From Apostichopus japonicus (lineage: Eukaryota > Echinodermata > Holothuroidea > Aspidochirotida > Stichopodidae), in contig NC_092581.1 in the NCBI RefSeq assembly GCF_037975245.1, positions 17,597,303 through 17,661,302 on the forward strand: a stretch of 64,000 bases of DNA, given 5' to 3'. How positions within the stretch are numbered: position 1 is the stretch's first letter; the number at the start of each line of letters is the position of its first letter. The notes below the pieces were generated by a model, which was not told the origin of the DNA, searched no databases, and was given only the letters and a program-made list of their open reading frames with translations. Both the position numbers and the translations under genes were made by a program. This document shows, one piece after another, positions 36,994-51,119 of this stretch.

Positions 36994-37419
36994 TATGTGA
37001 ATGGTTTATATGGCTATGTGAGCACAACTCCATACAATTTCGACGAAAGAAATTCCTTAATGTAATCTCGCACGGCCCTCATCGTCCCCCCCCCCCTACC
37101 CCCTCCCCATCGTGTCTGAGTATATGCATTTATTACAAAATATCGATTGACTGGTGGATGTTGATGTTCGTATGCTAAGGATCATTTCCGAATGACCTTG
37201 CAGGGAAACAAGTATTGCGCATCATACATTCTACATAATTTGAAACATACGTGACTACTCTCTATTACCTCTCACCTACTTTACACTGACATTCCCATCC
37301 CCTTCTTCGTTTCCTTCCCGTCCCCTCCTCCGTTTTAATGGACCGATATGTCCAATAAGTAATATTAAAGTGTCCCAAGAATGGAATAGTCTCTTCGTTG
37401 TCTTGTTACAGAGTGAAAG

Positions 37420-37559
37420 AAGATCCTGAAGAAGATCCTGCTAGGATCGAAACGTCAGGCCAACTTACCTTTACTAACCAACCTACCATATTCTCTTACG
37501 CAGGCTCTTTAGTGGATAAGCAGTTTGCTAACAGTTTTTTATTTTTTTTTTATTTATAA
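37420..37559 (+). mobile_element. 140-bp Penelope-like 3' tail insertion
   Basis: It is flanked by an exact 10-bp duplication AGAGTGAAAG (37410-37419 and 37560-37569). Copy B carries the single unoccupied site at 51619-51628. The insert contains GATCCTGCTAGGATCGAAAC, a hairpin phrase typical of Penelope/Neptune-type 3' ends, and finishes in a T/A-rich tail. Only the 3' end is present. Confidence 0.7.
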
Positions 37560-37908
37560 AGAGTGAAAGTATATAAACAATGCTCTCACTGAGACCTATG
37601 TAATCGCTACAATTTGTTTTCCGTCCTGGGAGGGGTCTAAGTTTTGTTTGGGTAACTTAGGGCATTTTTATAGAAAATGGTGCTCTTATGACGTTCCATC
37701 AATTTTGCTTAGCACAAGTATATTCATCTTTGGGCGTGTGTTATTGAATGTAAGCCATTTGGAAGGAAATCTGGAAAGCACCCCTCCCCCCCTATTCCCC
37801 GGGTACTGCAGCCCTGGATCAACTTCAATACGAGCGTATTCGTAAACACCCCGTACTCATCAACGCCAAAATAAGTTCACACATATTTATACATGGAAAA
37901 TGTATGTA

Positions 37909-39322
37909 TATGTTCCGCGCAATTTACCGATCTGCGCTATCTTAAGATTGCGCTGCGCGTTCTTAGGATCCTATAATTGCGCACCGATCTTAAGATTGCG
38001 CAAGGCCCGTCTTGCGCGTTTTATCGATACTGCGCTTTCTTGCGATCGTAGCTGTATGGAGTATCTGAATCAAATGATGGTGTCGGTACCTCATTAATTT
38101 TCTGCAACACTCAACTGACGTCATCATCAATCCTATGGGATGCCATGGTGGAGATAATTCACGTCAGTTCGTAGGTATAATAAGTACTTAAAGGGACGGC
38201 TATAGGCAGGTTTTTGTTCTAAATTTTTTTCTTTATTTCGCAATAAAAGTGGTATAGCCTACAAAAAGAGTCCCTCTAAAACATCAGTTTTCATTGGGCA
38301 TATTGATTTCCTTTATGATGGAGATCAATTTTGTCTCATTTCATGCATGTTCTAAAAACTATTCATAGTTTTTCAGGTTGAACTGTGACACTTCTAAAGG
38401 ACAGCACTAAAGGAGATCAGCAACCAGTCCCCTTTTTCAGTCGGATTTCATCATTCTTATTAATCGATGTCCTCTCTGTTTAAGGATCTATTAAAACAAA
38501 TCCTGTCAATGATTCGAGTTTAAGAAATTCATGTAATAAAAATAAATCCTGTCAACTGTGTTAACAGGTTCTTCATTTACAACACAACACATAAAAACTA
38601 AAAACATTGGAATTCTCAATGCAATGGCTGGCAACATTTATACAATATAAAGATAATTTCAAGTTTACAGGATCATACAGTGTATGATATTCGTCACCAA
38701 ACTGATTCACGCATATAAGGACTGCATAGCCTAATGTTAGGCCTAGTTTTGGCACTCAGCACTGGTATATAGCGTGTGCCGATCGTAGCTGATAATGTTG
38801 TCTAGCAGAAAAGCTTTCTCTTGTTGCAATTTACTTTCACATTGCGAAAAGAACAGTAAATAGGAGAAACCAAAGTCAACAAATGATGGATGGAAGCTTT
38901 AACTTTGTTTTTTTTCCAGTATTTGCAATTCACATTTCGGTTTTCTTAAAATAAAAAATAGTACCGTAATTCGGTCGGAAAAGACCGATTTCGGTACTGA
39001 AACCATTTTCCGCGATTTTCGCGAACGTTAAAACGAACGAAAAACCGGCCGTTTAAACGTTTAGGTCTTTAAACGAAAACTCATAGCCCTAAATTGGCTA
39101 CCCATATTTATTCATTTTGTGTTGCGTAGAATTTGGTGTGTTTGATATAAAGAAAAACTTGGCCCCTCCTCCCATGTTCTTTCCCGTATAGGCCTACAGT
39201 TAACACTAGCAGCTTGCTATTAACAGCTTGCGCAATCTTAAGATCGGTGCGCAATTATAGGATCCTAAGAACGCGCAGCGCAATCTTAAGATAGCGCAGA
39301 TCGGTAAATTGCGCGGAACATA
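37909..39322. mobile_element. 1.41 kb DNA transposon with about 90-bp inverted ends and TA target
   Basis: The terminal inverted repeats start TATGTTCCGCGCAATTTACC and extend for about 90 bp (37909-38000 and 39228-39322). They carry subterminal repeats of CTTAAGATTGCGC. The unoccupied site in copy B (51799-51800) shows that a TA dinucleotide was duplicated, as for Tc1/mariner-like elements. There is no transposase frame, so the copy is non-autonomous. Confidence 0.85.
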
Positions 39323-39965
39323 TATACTGTATAAATTTCTGTGATATATGTATACCTGCAGAGCTATATATTTACACTTACTGGCCGTTGGTACTAAAAG
39401 CCTCGTAAAACGCCATCTATTCGCTATAGTAGCATATTTGGTAATTCGAAAGGCTATTGCCAAATGAGTTGGCTACATTTGGTCCAAGTTTGCAATAAAT
39501 GCCTACCTATCTCTTATCAGTACTTTGAATTTTCTCTTACGAAAAACTGTGTTGGGTATGTCTTCACAAATCATGGGGAGTTGCATCAATAGATCTTTTA
39601 AACGGTGTAATGTCCTAGAAAAAGTTGATTAAATGAATTTTCGTACTAGAATTATTCGTACTATAACATCATACTTTCTAAACAAGGGAAATTGCTTCGT
39701 TTGCCAATTTACCATTTCAATGGTTTTACTTGGTTATGCCGAAAATATGGATCATTTTATGTACAGGTCGAAAACGAAACGCTGATTTGCATTGCGTAAT
39801 ATTTGAAAGTAATTTAAATAGTATAATTCCGATAAAAATACCACAAGGTTACATTTTGAAACTGTCTCCTTCACCTTGCCATCATCCAAAATCTCCGTCA
39901 GTTCCACGGTCCCTTCCCTTCTGAAAATATGAAGACGTTTGTTTGTGGAACGCTGGCGTGGGTAG

Positions 39966-40196
39966 CAGTGGCGTCACCAGACTTTTCAGTCTGAGGGGCA
40001 CAGGGGGGGGCACCAGCATTTGATGGGGGGCACTTAGGTGGATACGGATCGCCGTCCTGGGGGAGGGGTCTAAGGGGTCTGGAAAATTTTCGCATACGGA
40101 GGATGGGCTAGATGCAAAATGGTGCCACATTTGATGCTAAATTCGATCTGAAGATATCTCCAGAAATTGTTTTTTTTTTCGAGGTAATGATATTAA
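39966..40196. mobile_element. Transposon fragment at the duplication junction
   Basis: It starts with the hAT-like end CAGTGGCGTCACCAGA and includes G runs and a module B copy (GGGGGAGGGGTCTAAGGGG, then GATGCAAAATGGTGCCACAT). No right end is found before copy B begins, so it appears truncated by the duplication event. Confidence 0.6.
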
Positions 40197-41104
40197 CTTA
40201 GGCGCAACCCTTTTTTCGGAATGTTGGGATTTCTGTAGACTGGCAACGCAATGAAAACGGTTTTTTAAATAATTTTTCGTTCATAGAACTTAATTTCATT
40301 TCTTTTATTCTTTTCACACGTCACACAGTTACATATTTAAAGAACAGAGAAGTTTTCTTGCCTCTATCCTTGAAAGTGGTTGTGAACGCTGTTACCCCCC
40401 CCCCCCCCCCCCTTGGTATATTCTGAAAGATTCCACTGCTACATTCTAGAGCTGACAAAGACAATCAGTCATCTCGGTTCAAGCGGAGATAAACTTACTT
40501 TAATAGTATATTTAGCAAAATAGTCTTCAAGTGAAATAGTTCTACCCAGTCATATCTTTTATGCCGAAATCCTTTTCTGATTTATTTAAGGTCTCCATTA
40601 GTCATAGTTGGTAATGAACCGATCCAAGTTTACCCTGTAGTGCCATTCTATATGCATTTTGATTTTACCGTGTTCCCATTGTGCTTGTCCTTTCTTTTAG
40701 CGATTTTTCAATAGAAAGTTTCTGTTGGAGTGTAGAAGGCAGATCCACCATAAGAAGTTTCACTGGGTTTATTCCAACTAAACATAGACCAGAGTTAGTG
40801 TGAGTTTTTAGTAAATTTCCTTTTATTCAGTTTGACCTAAAGATTAATTATAACTTCCATAATCTAGCTATACAAATTTTACTCAATACAAGATACACAT
40901 TCAATCCATTAACAAAAGTGCCAGTTTTATGTCAATTGTGCGTTTGTTAAATTAGGTCAAAATTACATTTGGATTGGAATGTACTTGCAGAAGAGAAATT
41001 CTCATGCCAAAATTACTTTAATCTGGTAGAATTGATACACTTTTACCGATCTATAGTGCAAAGATGTTCCATTTCACTATTACTCAATACTTCATAAGAC
41101 AAAT

Positions 41105-41535
<431 letters not shown>

Positions 41536-41608
41536 GAGCGGAATAATATTGGAACATACAGCTTTGTATAATTTCTTACTGTGCTTGTTGAAGTCTCATA
41601 TTCTACAA

Positions 41609-41798
<190 letters not shown>

Positions 41799-42311
41799 CT
41801 CACACATGTGTTTTGATACCAATTATCGCTGCAAACGGCACGGAAAACTATGCAACAAAAAGTAAACAGAACATGTACGGTATGTCACAAAAGTTGTTAC
41901 GGCTAAGCTTTCATGTGGTGCGTTGACAAATCCCAGTGTACTTTGAGCAAAACTACAGTATTAACAAATAAGATAAGACCGTTATTAAGACTGAATTCGA
42001 TAATTAGCTTGATGTTAATCAGTGTAACGCACATTTTGTTTACAGTTATATACAAAGCCACAAGAACAATTGATAGTATAAACCTACCATTATACGATAT
42101 GTCAGGAAAGATCCCGCATGGTTGTCGGGAAACATAAGAAGGCTTCAAAGTTTCATGTAAGTCGAAATTATTTAAAATTAAAAAGTATATTGCTTATAAT
42201 GTACCTAACGTTTAAGAGCTTAGTCACAATCCAAGTGCTGTGTGGTTTTGAACGTCGACAAATTGCATGTTTACACGTTTATATATGCATGTATATATAT
42301 ATATATATATA

Positions 42312-42430
42312 ATTGAAATCGTAGTGAGTTGGAAAATCAAGAACAGTGACAAAACTTCCACCTCCACCGGGATTCGAACCCAGGCCTCCCGCTTTATATG
42401 CGGACACCCTAACCACTAGGCTATGGACGC
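42312..42430 (-). mobile_element. tRNA-derived SINE (family 1)
   Basis: Orthologous in position to 25586-25704 of copy A, so it was inserted before the duplication. Box A and box B are intact; the (TA)n tail is at 42292-42311. Confidence 0.75.
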
Positions 42431-42678
42431 TGATTGTATGTCCAGAGGTTCGAAACCGGTAAGGAAGGTCGTAATTCCACTGTAGGCGTTTGTCACCTGT
42501 ATCGAACAACACCAGTTCTGTTTCGGTGACATATTTGCCTTACTCCAGAGATCAAACACGATGCTAACCAACACGAAATCATTTGTGATTCCTAAAGCCG
42601 GATCTCGAAAGAGAGAGAAACAGACTTTTGTCATTGAAATGGAGGTAAACGACAAAGGCAAATGAATATATATATAAT

Positions 42679-42796
42679 TCAATTCGTAATGAGTTGGAAA
42701 ATCAAGAACAGTGAAAAAACTTCCAGCCTCCACCGGGATTCGAACCCGGGCCTCCCGCTTTATATGCGGACACCCTAGCCACTAGGTTATGGACGC
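42679..42796 (-). mobile_element. tRNA-derived SINE (family 1)
   Basis: Counterpart of 25956-26074, with intact box B and a box A variant, about 440 bp upstream of the SLC22-B start codon. Confidence 0.75.
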
Positions 42797-43237
42797 TGAT
42801 ATATATATATATGTGTGTGTATATAAGAAGGACTGTCCACGCGCATGGTATACGGGATCTATGGGGCTGTGCCTTTACTGAAATTGTGGACCCTGTCCTT
42901 GAAGGATTGCTTTTCCATAATCAAAGGTATTTAGGTGTAAAATAGTACACCATATCAATTTGTTTTGTGAGATTTGAGGCAGTTAGTGTTAAGGCTCCCC
43001 ACCGCACGAAAGGCAATTGTGCCACCAGGAAAATGGGAATGTTTGCACGAAGAAAACTATTTAAAAACTTATTTAATGAGTTCTTGACATTCTATCATTG
43101 TTAAGCGGTAAAATATGTTGTATAATTGATGAGAAAATATACGTTAAATAAAATGTCTCGATTCAAAATGAATTGAAATATGTATTTTCTACTTTCTTGT
43201 TTGTAGAATCATATACAGGTGACCCTTTTCAGAGATC

Positions 43238-46200
43238 ATGGATTTCGATGATATTTTAGAGATTGTGGGTGACTTCGGTCCTTACCAGATAACCCTACTG
43301 ACGTTGGTGTGTCTGACTGCTACACCGCAAGCTATGATTTCTTTATCTGCAGTCTTTATATTGGGGGATCTGAACCATTGGTGCTCCGTTCAAGAATGGT
43401 CAGATGATGTCACCAACTGTTACGATTTATTGTCCATAAGTAAAGACGATTATCTAGAGTGTATACACCGATACCGTGCATCGTCTATACCGTCATCAAT
43501 TGAAGATGGAGATATCGTATATTCCGAGTGTGACAAGTATGATGCTGTTTATCCAAACGACTGGTCACAAGGTTACTATGCTGGTAACTACACAGCGGCT
43601 ACTACTGCTTGCGATGAAGGATGGGTTTACGACCAGAGCCAATACGTGGCATCTGTTGTTAGTGACGTAAGTATACCGAGTCTACAAATGATCTGCTCAA
43701 ACACCCGAAACTCGTCGATACATATTCCTACCTCCTACCCCCCCCCCCCTCCCAACCCACCTACCCTCTCTCTCTGCAACTGTTGACTTACAAAGTAGCC
43801 CCTCTAACAAGGTTCATCCAGACCAGCTTACCGTACGTATTGCATTGGTCTTCGCATGCGACTGGTAACATTGCGAGCATTCATGTATACCGATAGAGTT
43901 GTCATATTACCATGTAAACTTCTTAATGGCCGTTGACCATATTTTACTCTCGTATGACTCCATTCGTCTAATTCATTTGCTCTTGCAAACTGGCCTATAA
44001 ACATTGAGATCACAGGTAAATAATCATGATTATATGTAATGCCTCAATTTCTTCTCTATCGTTTCCTCAACTAGTTCGACCTAGTTTGTGAGAATAAGTT
44101 TCTCGCAGATACGTCTCAATCCATCTACTATGTTGGTTACCTCGTAGGGTCCATACTCTTTGGATCCATTGCTGATTGGCAAGTTCTCATTTCAGTTTTC
44201 TTGTTTATTTTCATTTATCATTTGAAACCGTCATGCTTGAGCAGTTCTTTCAGTAAGCAGCTTCATTAAGTTGTTGGGTGTCGTTAGTCTACTATATAGA
44301 AAGAACACTTTGAATTTTACAATGGGTTCACTTGCCTTCAATCACATATAACTCACGTATTCCAAGTCACTGAGTATTTCTTCTTACATTACAATCAACC
44401 AATCAAATGGCAATCAACATATCAACTTAATGACCAGACAAAACGTCATACTTCACAGCATATATGCAAACTTATATGATGTATAACGTGAAACTTTAAA
44501 AAGCATTTTGCGTCTGTAACAAACACTGATGCAGCTACCTGTGAAATGATTTTGTTCATCCTTAAGCCCTGCATTGTTGTTCATGCATGCATTGTACTTT
44601 TGTTTTAGCAAGTTTTAGCATGGTGTCAGAAGTGGGATAGGTTATTTATATATTCCTATCCTTGTCAAATAGGATTGGTCGTTACTACACTTTCTTCATA
44701 TCGTGTGGATTGCATATCGTCTTCACTTTCCTGACTGCATTTACACGCAACTACTGGATGTTAACACTGCTGAGGTTCTTAACTGGAACTGTCAATGTTT
44801 CAATGTACATCATGGCCTTTATATTAGGTAAATTCATGTAACACTATTATGTAAATCATATGGCCTTTATAATGTACCGTAGGTAACGTCTTGCAATGTT
44901 GCAATGAGAATTGTGGTCATTACAATCTAGGTGAAGTTATGCAAATTACATTGTTTAACATGACCTTGATCAAATAAAAAAGTCTTGAAATATCATGGCC
45001 TTTCTAGTATGTTATGTTATGTTATATAACATTACAATGTACATCATAACCTTAATTAATAAAATTGGTCAAATTCAGGTAACGATATCTTGGCAATATA
45101 TAATACTTACCATTGACATATTTCAAGACCTTTATAATATGTCACAATACAAGTATATCAACAGTGTGTACCTTTTCCCCTTACTACTAAACACCGTCCT
45201 CTCGAAAACGTTACAAAATCCTCGCCATCATTCGCAAAGAAATTTCTTCCTTACAGATGATGCGACGTAGATGGGATTGGATGGGATTGGGGTAGCTCAT
45301 TTGGTGGCACAATGCATAGGCTTTTGCAAATCCAACGTTGAAGTATCTTACTGTGTTATTTTTAGGTGTTATAGGGGTCACCCTCACGTACCCGTATCCT
45401 CACCCCTTCAAAAAGATAGTGGCTCTTGACTGGGGCTTCAATGTTTTTGCTGTTCATTTCAGGTACCGAGTTAGTTGGTCCCTCAAAACGAGTGTTTGCT
45501 GGTATACTGATTTGTCTTACATACGCAGTTGGATATTTACTCTTGGCTGTGGCAGCGTTCTTTATTCGTGACTGGAGATACCTACAAATATTTCTGGCCT
45601 GTGCACTTCTACCGTGTTTGCTTCTTATACCGTAAGCCCATGTATGCATATAGCCTGTATGAAACATGAGTTAGAAGAGCACCAACAATCTATTTGGCTT
45701 AATTCACCATTTCCCCTTCCAACCCACTCCCCACCCCACACCACCCACCCCCGCCTTAAGCCCCTTCTCCATGATGTGTTTGGAGCATCAGTGGTGAAGT
45801 ATAGGTTGACAGAAACTAGGCCCGTACATTCTATCTTTGTTTTAATATTCTTGATTGCATCACTTGAAATTTTAATCATAAATAATCAATGCGGAAGAAA
45901 TAGTCACTCTTTAAACATTATTGTTATTATTTGATCTTTACATTTTGCGGGCGGAGGGTCTTCGGGCTATCGCCTATAATTATGAGCATATTGAAGAAAT
46001 GTAAGTTAGCAAACGTAAAAAAATATTGGCTACTTAATTTTCATAATTAAGTTTTGTCAATGAACTTCCTTTTAGCCAGTTGGTATTGCCTCAAAAAAAA
46101 AAAAAAAAACAATGTACAAAACGGCAATCGAAAGTCGTAAACTTCCATGACTGTTGCCTATAAAAAAAAAATTTAGAATCAAAGGACTTCTTCGAATAAA

Positions 46201-49200
46201 TTGTATTTTTTCCGCAGAGTTTTGCCAGAATCAGCCAGATGGTTAATCTCAAAGAAAAAATTCAAAGACGCAATCAAGATTGTTCATAAAATTGCAAAGA
46301 AGAACAAAACCAGCGATAAAGTTCCTCCGAATCTTGAAGATGAAATGACTAAGGAACAAGAGGTAATCGGGTATTCGTTTTACGAGATTTGAAACTCAAG
46401 ATGTTCTTTATAGAGTACACATACAATTCTCCGGTATGGACAGTACTCTCCATCGTAAAAAAAAAAATTAGAAGTCAAAATTAAGGCCTTGAAATTGGAT
46501 TTTTATGTGTAATAAGTTTGAAGTGTTATTCTTGGGCGATTCAGTAAACATTTCTCCGTAGGAGGTTCATTTGGAGATTCGCAATTCACCATGAGTTGAA
46601 ATTACGCTATAATTTTGCATTCATTATTGCTAAATAAAAACACAAAAAACAACGGGCAACCGTACCAGTTATCTTGGTCAGAGAGAGGGGGAAGATGCAT
46701 CGAGGCTATTCAATATTTTTGATAAATTGAGACCTCATTAATGTAATCATTAAGTTTGAATGTTAATGGGGGCAAAGCACATAGCACCAATTACCCTGCA
46801 TGTACTTTCCCGTTACCTTTTACATCCACTCCATCCCTATCCGCAACTTACAGGCTCATATCCCACATATAACTCTTCTTAGAAGTTTCGCATTTTTTCT
46901 TTAATACTTCATATTTTCGTCATTGCTATTCTAGGCTTCATCTAATGCAAAGATGGTCTCAGCTATTGATATATTTCGTACGCCTGGCTTAAGACTACAC
47001 GCTCTAAATATGATGTTCAACTGGTAAGCCTTATGTTAAAGGAATTACGGGATGTTGTTGTGTTTGCATGAGTTATGTTCATCCCAACTAAATGACTGTA
47101 TATATGTCTATATAAACCCTAAGCTAAATTGAATGGGTACATTTCTCTGGAATGAATAGCTGTTAGACAAAACTCTCGAATGATCAATCGCAAACCATTA
47201 TAATAGCTATTTCTACCTTACCAAAACCGTCCAGTCACTTGATGACGATGTTCAGTCCACCATAGAGATAGGCCGGCATGCAACTTTAAGGCTAGGTTTA
47301 TTAATATGAAGTAGCCTATATAGGCTGTATAGTCGGATAGGTTCATTGTAGCCTAGGCTATAGGTGGTATATGTAGTGTTGGGAAGTATAGAGGAAATTG
47401 CTGTGACATGTATGTAGTAAAGCAATAATAATTTCACTAAGATCATCGTATACGTTCTTTGCGGCTGTAAGATACATTATACGTATATGGTATATAAGAT
47501 TGCTAATTAACCATAACCGTGATCACGTGTTTCATGCATGTTTCCCTTTCCAAGAGACTCGTGATGCCTCACTTGCCGTAACATCATTATGATGACATGA
47601 TTTTAGTTTCGATAGGGCTTGAATATATTTCAAATTGTTGGTTTTCGTGCCAATGCAATTAAGCTCTATCTTGGATGGCTTTTCTCACACACACAATTTA
47701 AATTTGTGCTCAAGTCTCGAGTAGGTTATGTGACGAGGTAAATCAACTGAATTATGATTAATTTTTCTTCCTTTTGTCGTGTATTATATAGGACAATCAA
47801 TAATTTAGTTTATGTCGGGTTAACCTTCAACACTGCTGATCTCGGAGGCAATGATTACGTATCTTTCTTCCTATCTGGACTGGTCGAAATACCCGCCTAC
47901 CTCCTTTGCATACCATTGATTGGTTCCTTCTTGGGAAGAAAATGGTCAACCAGCATGCTCGAAATTATTGGAGGCGTAGCTTGTATTTGTACCATACTGA
48001 TTCGTAAGTGGCATGTTTACTGCTAATTCAGCATATGCAATTAACATAGACATCCTCAATGGAAAATTTGACATGAGGTGTAAGTCATGTGCAATGTTTT
48101 GTAAGGGGAGGGGGGGGGGGTGGGGTGGCACAAGAAAGGTTTTGAAATCACGGCAGAATGGATTTATCATATACCGCTTGATATCTGTCTTATAATATTC
48201 GGATGATTATTTGTATTCATGTTGTTTGCGTATAGTCTCGTAAGGATATATATTGTTTGGTATATACATATTAACGCATTAAATTCATAAATTACACGTC
48301 TTCAGGTCTGTACTGACTTGTTGGGGTAGGCTTATATCAGTTCGTTGTCATGTTTGGGTTTTAGTGCCCAGATTTGTGACGTCACACGACAAGTACGGAT
48401 AAAGTCTCTCTTAATTCATCACTAAACTTTCGTTTCTCCCTTCTCTCTCTCTCTTTTTGAAGCGACCGGTGTATGGAAGACTACAGTAGCCATGATTGGA
48501 AAATTCTGCATTTCTGCTTCTTTTGCTATAATTTACATTTATGCTGCAGAAATTTTCCCAACTGTTGCAAGGTGAGTTGAAATTGATATTTTAAAGTAAA
48601 AGTTGCAGTCGAAGGTTTACAGTCTTGTTTGAGACCAAGGTCCCATCACACGACTTTGCAACTTCAACCCCTGGTCATAGGTTACTTGTCATACCCACAT
48701 ATCAAAGTGTGCATATTTCAAACAATTCCTCCTGCAGGGTCACTATAGTCCCCTAAGGGAACTTCCCATAGGGTGCAGCCAGCAATCGGCGCAGGGTAAT
48801 TATATTTACAAGTTACCTCGCAAGTCCCCAATTCTACACCTGTAGGGGTGAGGTGTGACAATGGAGATAAAGTGCCTTGCCCAAGGACACGACGTAATGA
48901 TCTGGTCAGGAGTCAAACCTGCTAACCTTAACCAATTGACCACAACGCTTCACATGGTTATACCTTTTCTCATTCATGACATTACATATATGAAATTGCA
49001 AATACCTTCAACATTGAACAATACATAAAGGTATATTGCAGCAGTATTTTCAAAGACTGCCTCACTGCAGGATATATGAGAGAAGATATTGGGAGGGGAA
49101 AAAGAAGTTGGGGGAAGGCTTGGAGAGAGACGGTCAGGGTCTACAGTCCATGTGACAAGGATCCATTAGAGGCCCGAGAAATGTGGGACTAAGAATGGTG

Positions 49201-50815
49201 TATTGCATGTTCATAACTTGTGAGAAATGAAGACTTCAAAAAGTGGACCAGCGGTGCTATAATTGCCTCAGGCCCGACTCAGTGGCTCCAGACGTCATAA
49301 GGTGGGGGAAGGGGTATGGCGATTGGCAAGGCCGTTACCGCGAGGCAGTGCTTTGGCATAATATTCTGCTCATAACTTTCTTGGAAGGGCCGGAGGGTAT
49401 ATACACTACTATCAATACTTTACATAAAGCATGAGTCTTTCCTTCGATGTAACCGACATTGCATGCCTTCAAAGGAGTATAGGTCTATATAACTCATAGA
49501 ACAAAACAACATCACATGTTACTTACATATCAATACATTTAAAAGTTGATGATGTCACATATTCCCTCAACAGAAGCGCTGGGATTGGTTTGTGCTCCAC
49601 CAGTGGGCGAATCGGTAGCATTCTTGGCCCACTTATCCTAGCCCTTGGAGAAGTCATAGAGTTCCTGCCTCTCTTAATATTTGGACTGTCTGCCATCGTT
49701 GGGGGACTTTTAGTCATCTTTCTGCCTGAGACAAAAGGTGCTAAATTACCAGAAACGCTGGCAGACTGTTCACCAGGCGTCAAGAGGTAAGTGTTACCTA
49801 GGTTTAATTAAACATAATATTAATTGGTCATGAGTGAATTAAAATACCAAGTAAAACAATAAAAGCAGTATTCATGGGTTCAATAAATTTCTGGAATTAT
49901 AATTTTAAAAAAAAGTATACGTTTATATAATAACGTCAGTTATTGTCAACCAAGAACTAACTCAATCATTCATTAACTTTGAGAATATAGGCGAAATAAG
50001 AAACACCAGCGTTAACTCAGGTATAACTTATAACATGTAACTATTAAATTTTACGATATCATTTTATCATTAATCTAGGTCTGTTACGAAACCATGTACT
50101 GAATCACTCCTTTTACATATAGACACCTGTGTTGATACAAAGTGTAGAGCTATCGTTACGTTTTAAATTCTGAGGACTACCAGGCTATAAATTAGATGAA
50201 TAAATAGGTCTAACACGCAAGGTTGCGCTAATTATCATTGTTAATTCTTTCGTGGGGTTGAACGGGAGGGAATGGGGAGGTGGGTGTACGTACAGCCCAC
50301 ATACACCATGCAATCCGCGCCAACATTTACATGTTCTTTTGAATCTTTTCTGCAATAAACCTGTTTACATAAAAGTTTATATAAAGAAGCAAATTGCTCC
50401 ATTAATTTGAAAATGTAGGTGACAAAGTCCCTGAAAGCTTGTCTGTGTCTCGTTGTCTCATTGACTCTCGAGCCTTTTGTGCTTAATGTGGTCGTATTCC
50501 ATAGGCACAAGTTGACCTTTATTATATGAATGAAAATGTTGTCTATTTCTTCATCGGGAGGTGAAATCGCCTCCTAATAAATGAGTCATCGGACAAAAAA
50601 TTCTTTATAAGACTTGTGGACAAATGAATATATAAGTATTAAACAAACGTATATGTTATATAAATCAAAGAATATTTCATTGCAGGGGAAAAGAAGAAGA
50701 TATGAAATTGAGTACGGAGACGACAGACCAACAGCCATCTTATGCTGAATCTGGAACGCAGACGGTGAATTCCCTAGAAGGTTACAGGAATGAGGCTTTC
50801 TCAGAAAATTGTTAG
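43238..50815 (+). CDS. SLC22-family organic ion transporter, copy B
   Basis: Tandem paralog of the 26512-36643 gene with the same 584-residue length and fold. Exons: 43238-43666, 44075-44178, 44673-44827, 45463-45631, 46218-46362, 46935-47023, 47792-48003, 48463-48571, 49574-49786 and 50686-50815. All lengths equal those of copy A, so no frameshift has arisen in either copy. By eye the proteins differ at about 18 residues. Six are in exon 1: three in transmembrane segment 1 (positions 34, 35, 38) and three in the extracellular loop (59, 89, 120). The GC donor of intron 2 (44179-44180) is conserved, as are PESARWL and LPETKG. The 5' UTR acceptor is at 43206 and a probable polyadenylation signal at 51114-51119. 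Intron 5 lacks the transposon of copy A, making this the more compact copy. Both genes look functional; substrates are unknown. Confidence 0.95.
48727..48948 (-). mobile_element. tRNA-derived SINE (family 2), intron 8 of SLC22-B, head deleted
   Basis: Counterpart of 34521-34765. About 23 bp are missing between box A and box B, removing the anticodon-arm region, so the internal promoter spacing is broken in this copy. Confidence 0.6.
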
Positions 50816-51113
50816 AAAATGCAGTCACTTTTTCGCACATTGACGATGACGTGGAACCTTGAGAAAAATATTTTGTAATCTTTAATAATGTATTCAATAT
50901 TGAAACATATATAAAAGATATAGAGGGCTCCACGTTCGATCACAGAAGGATCAGTTGCACAAACATGCTAAAATGAATACAGGGAGAAAAATTAAAGTTG
51001 ACATATAGCCTACCGTATATACTGCTACATATATTTCTCTATGCAGTGATTTTCTTTGGCGATAAAGAGAAGATGTTTGTTATTCTATGATTTGTAATAC
51101 TTTGGAATTCTGA

Positions 51114-51119
51114 AATAAA
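51114..51119 (+). promoter_or_regulatory. Probable polyadenylation signal, SLC22-B
   Basis: AATAAA about 300 bp after the stop codon, at the position conserved with copy A. Confidence 0.55.

Larger units (their letters stand above)
23526..39960 (+). repeat. Segmental tandem duplication, copy A (SLC22 gene)
   Basis: The block is collinear with 40197-54668 in direct orientation, a few percent divergent, including all introns of the SLC22 gene. It starts around CGCAACCC and ends around TTTGTGGAACGCTGGCGTG. Copy-specific insertions are listed separately. It is separated from copy B by a 230-bp transposon fragment. Confidence 0.93.
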
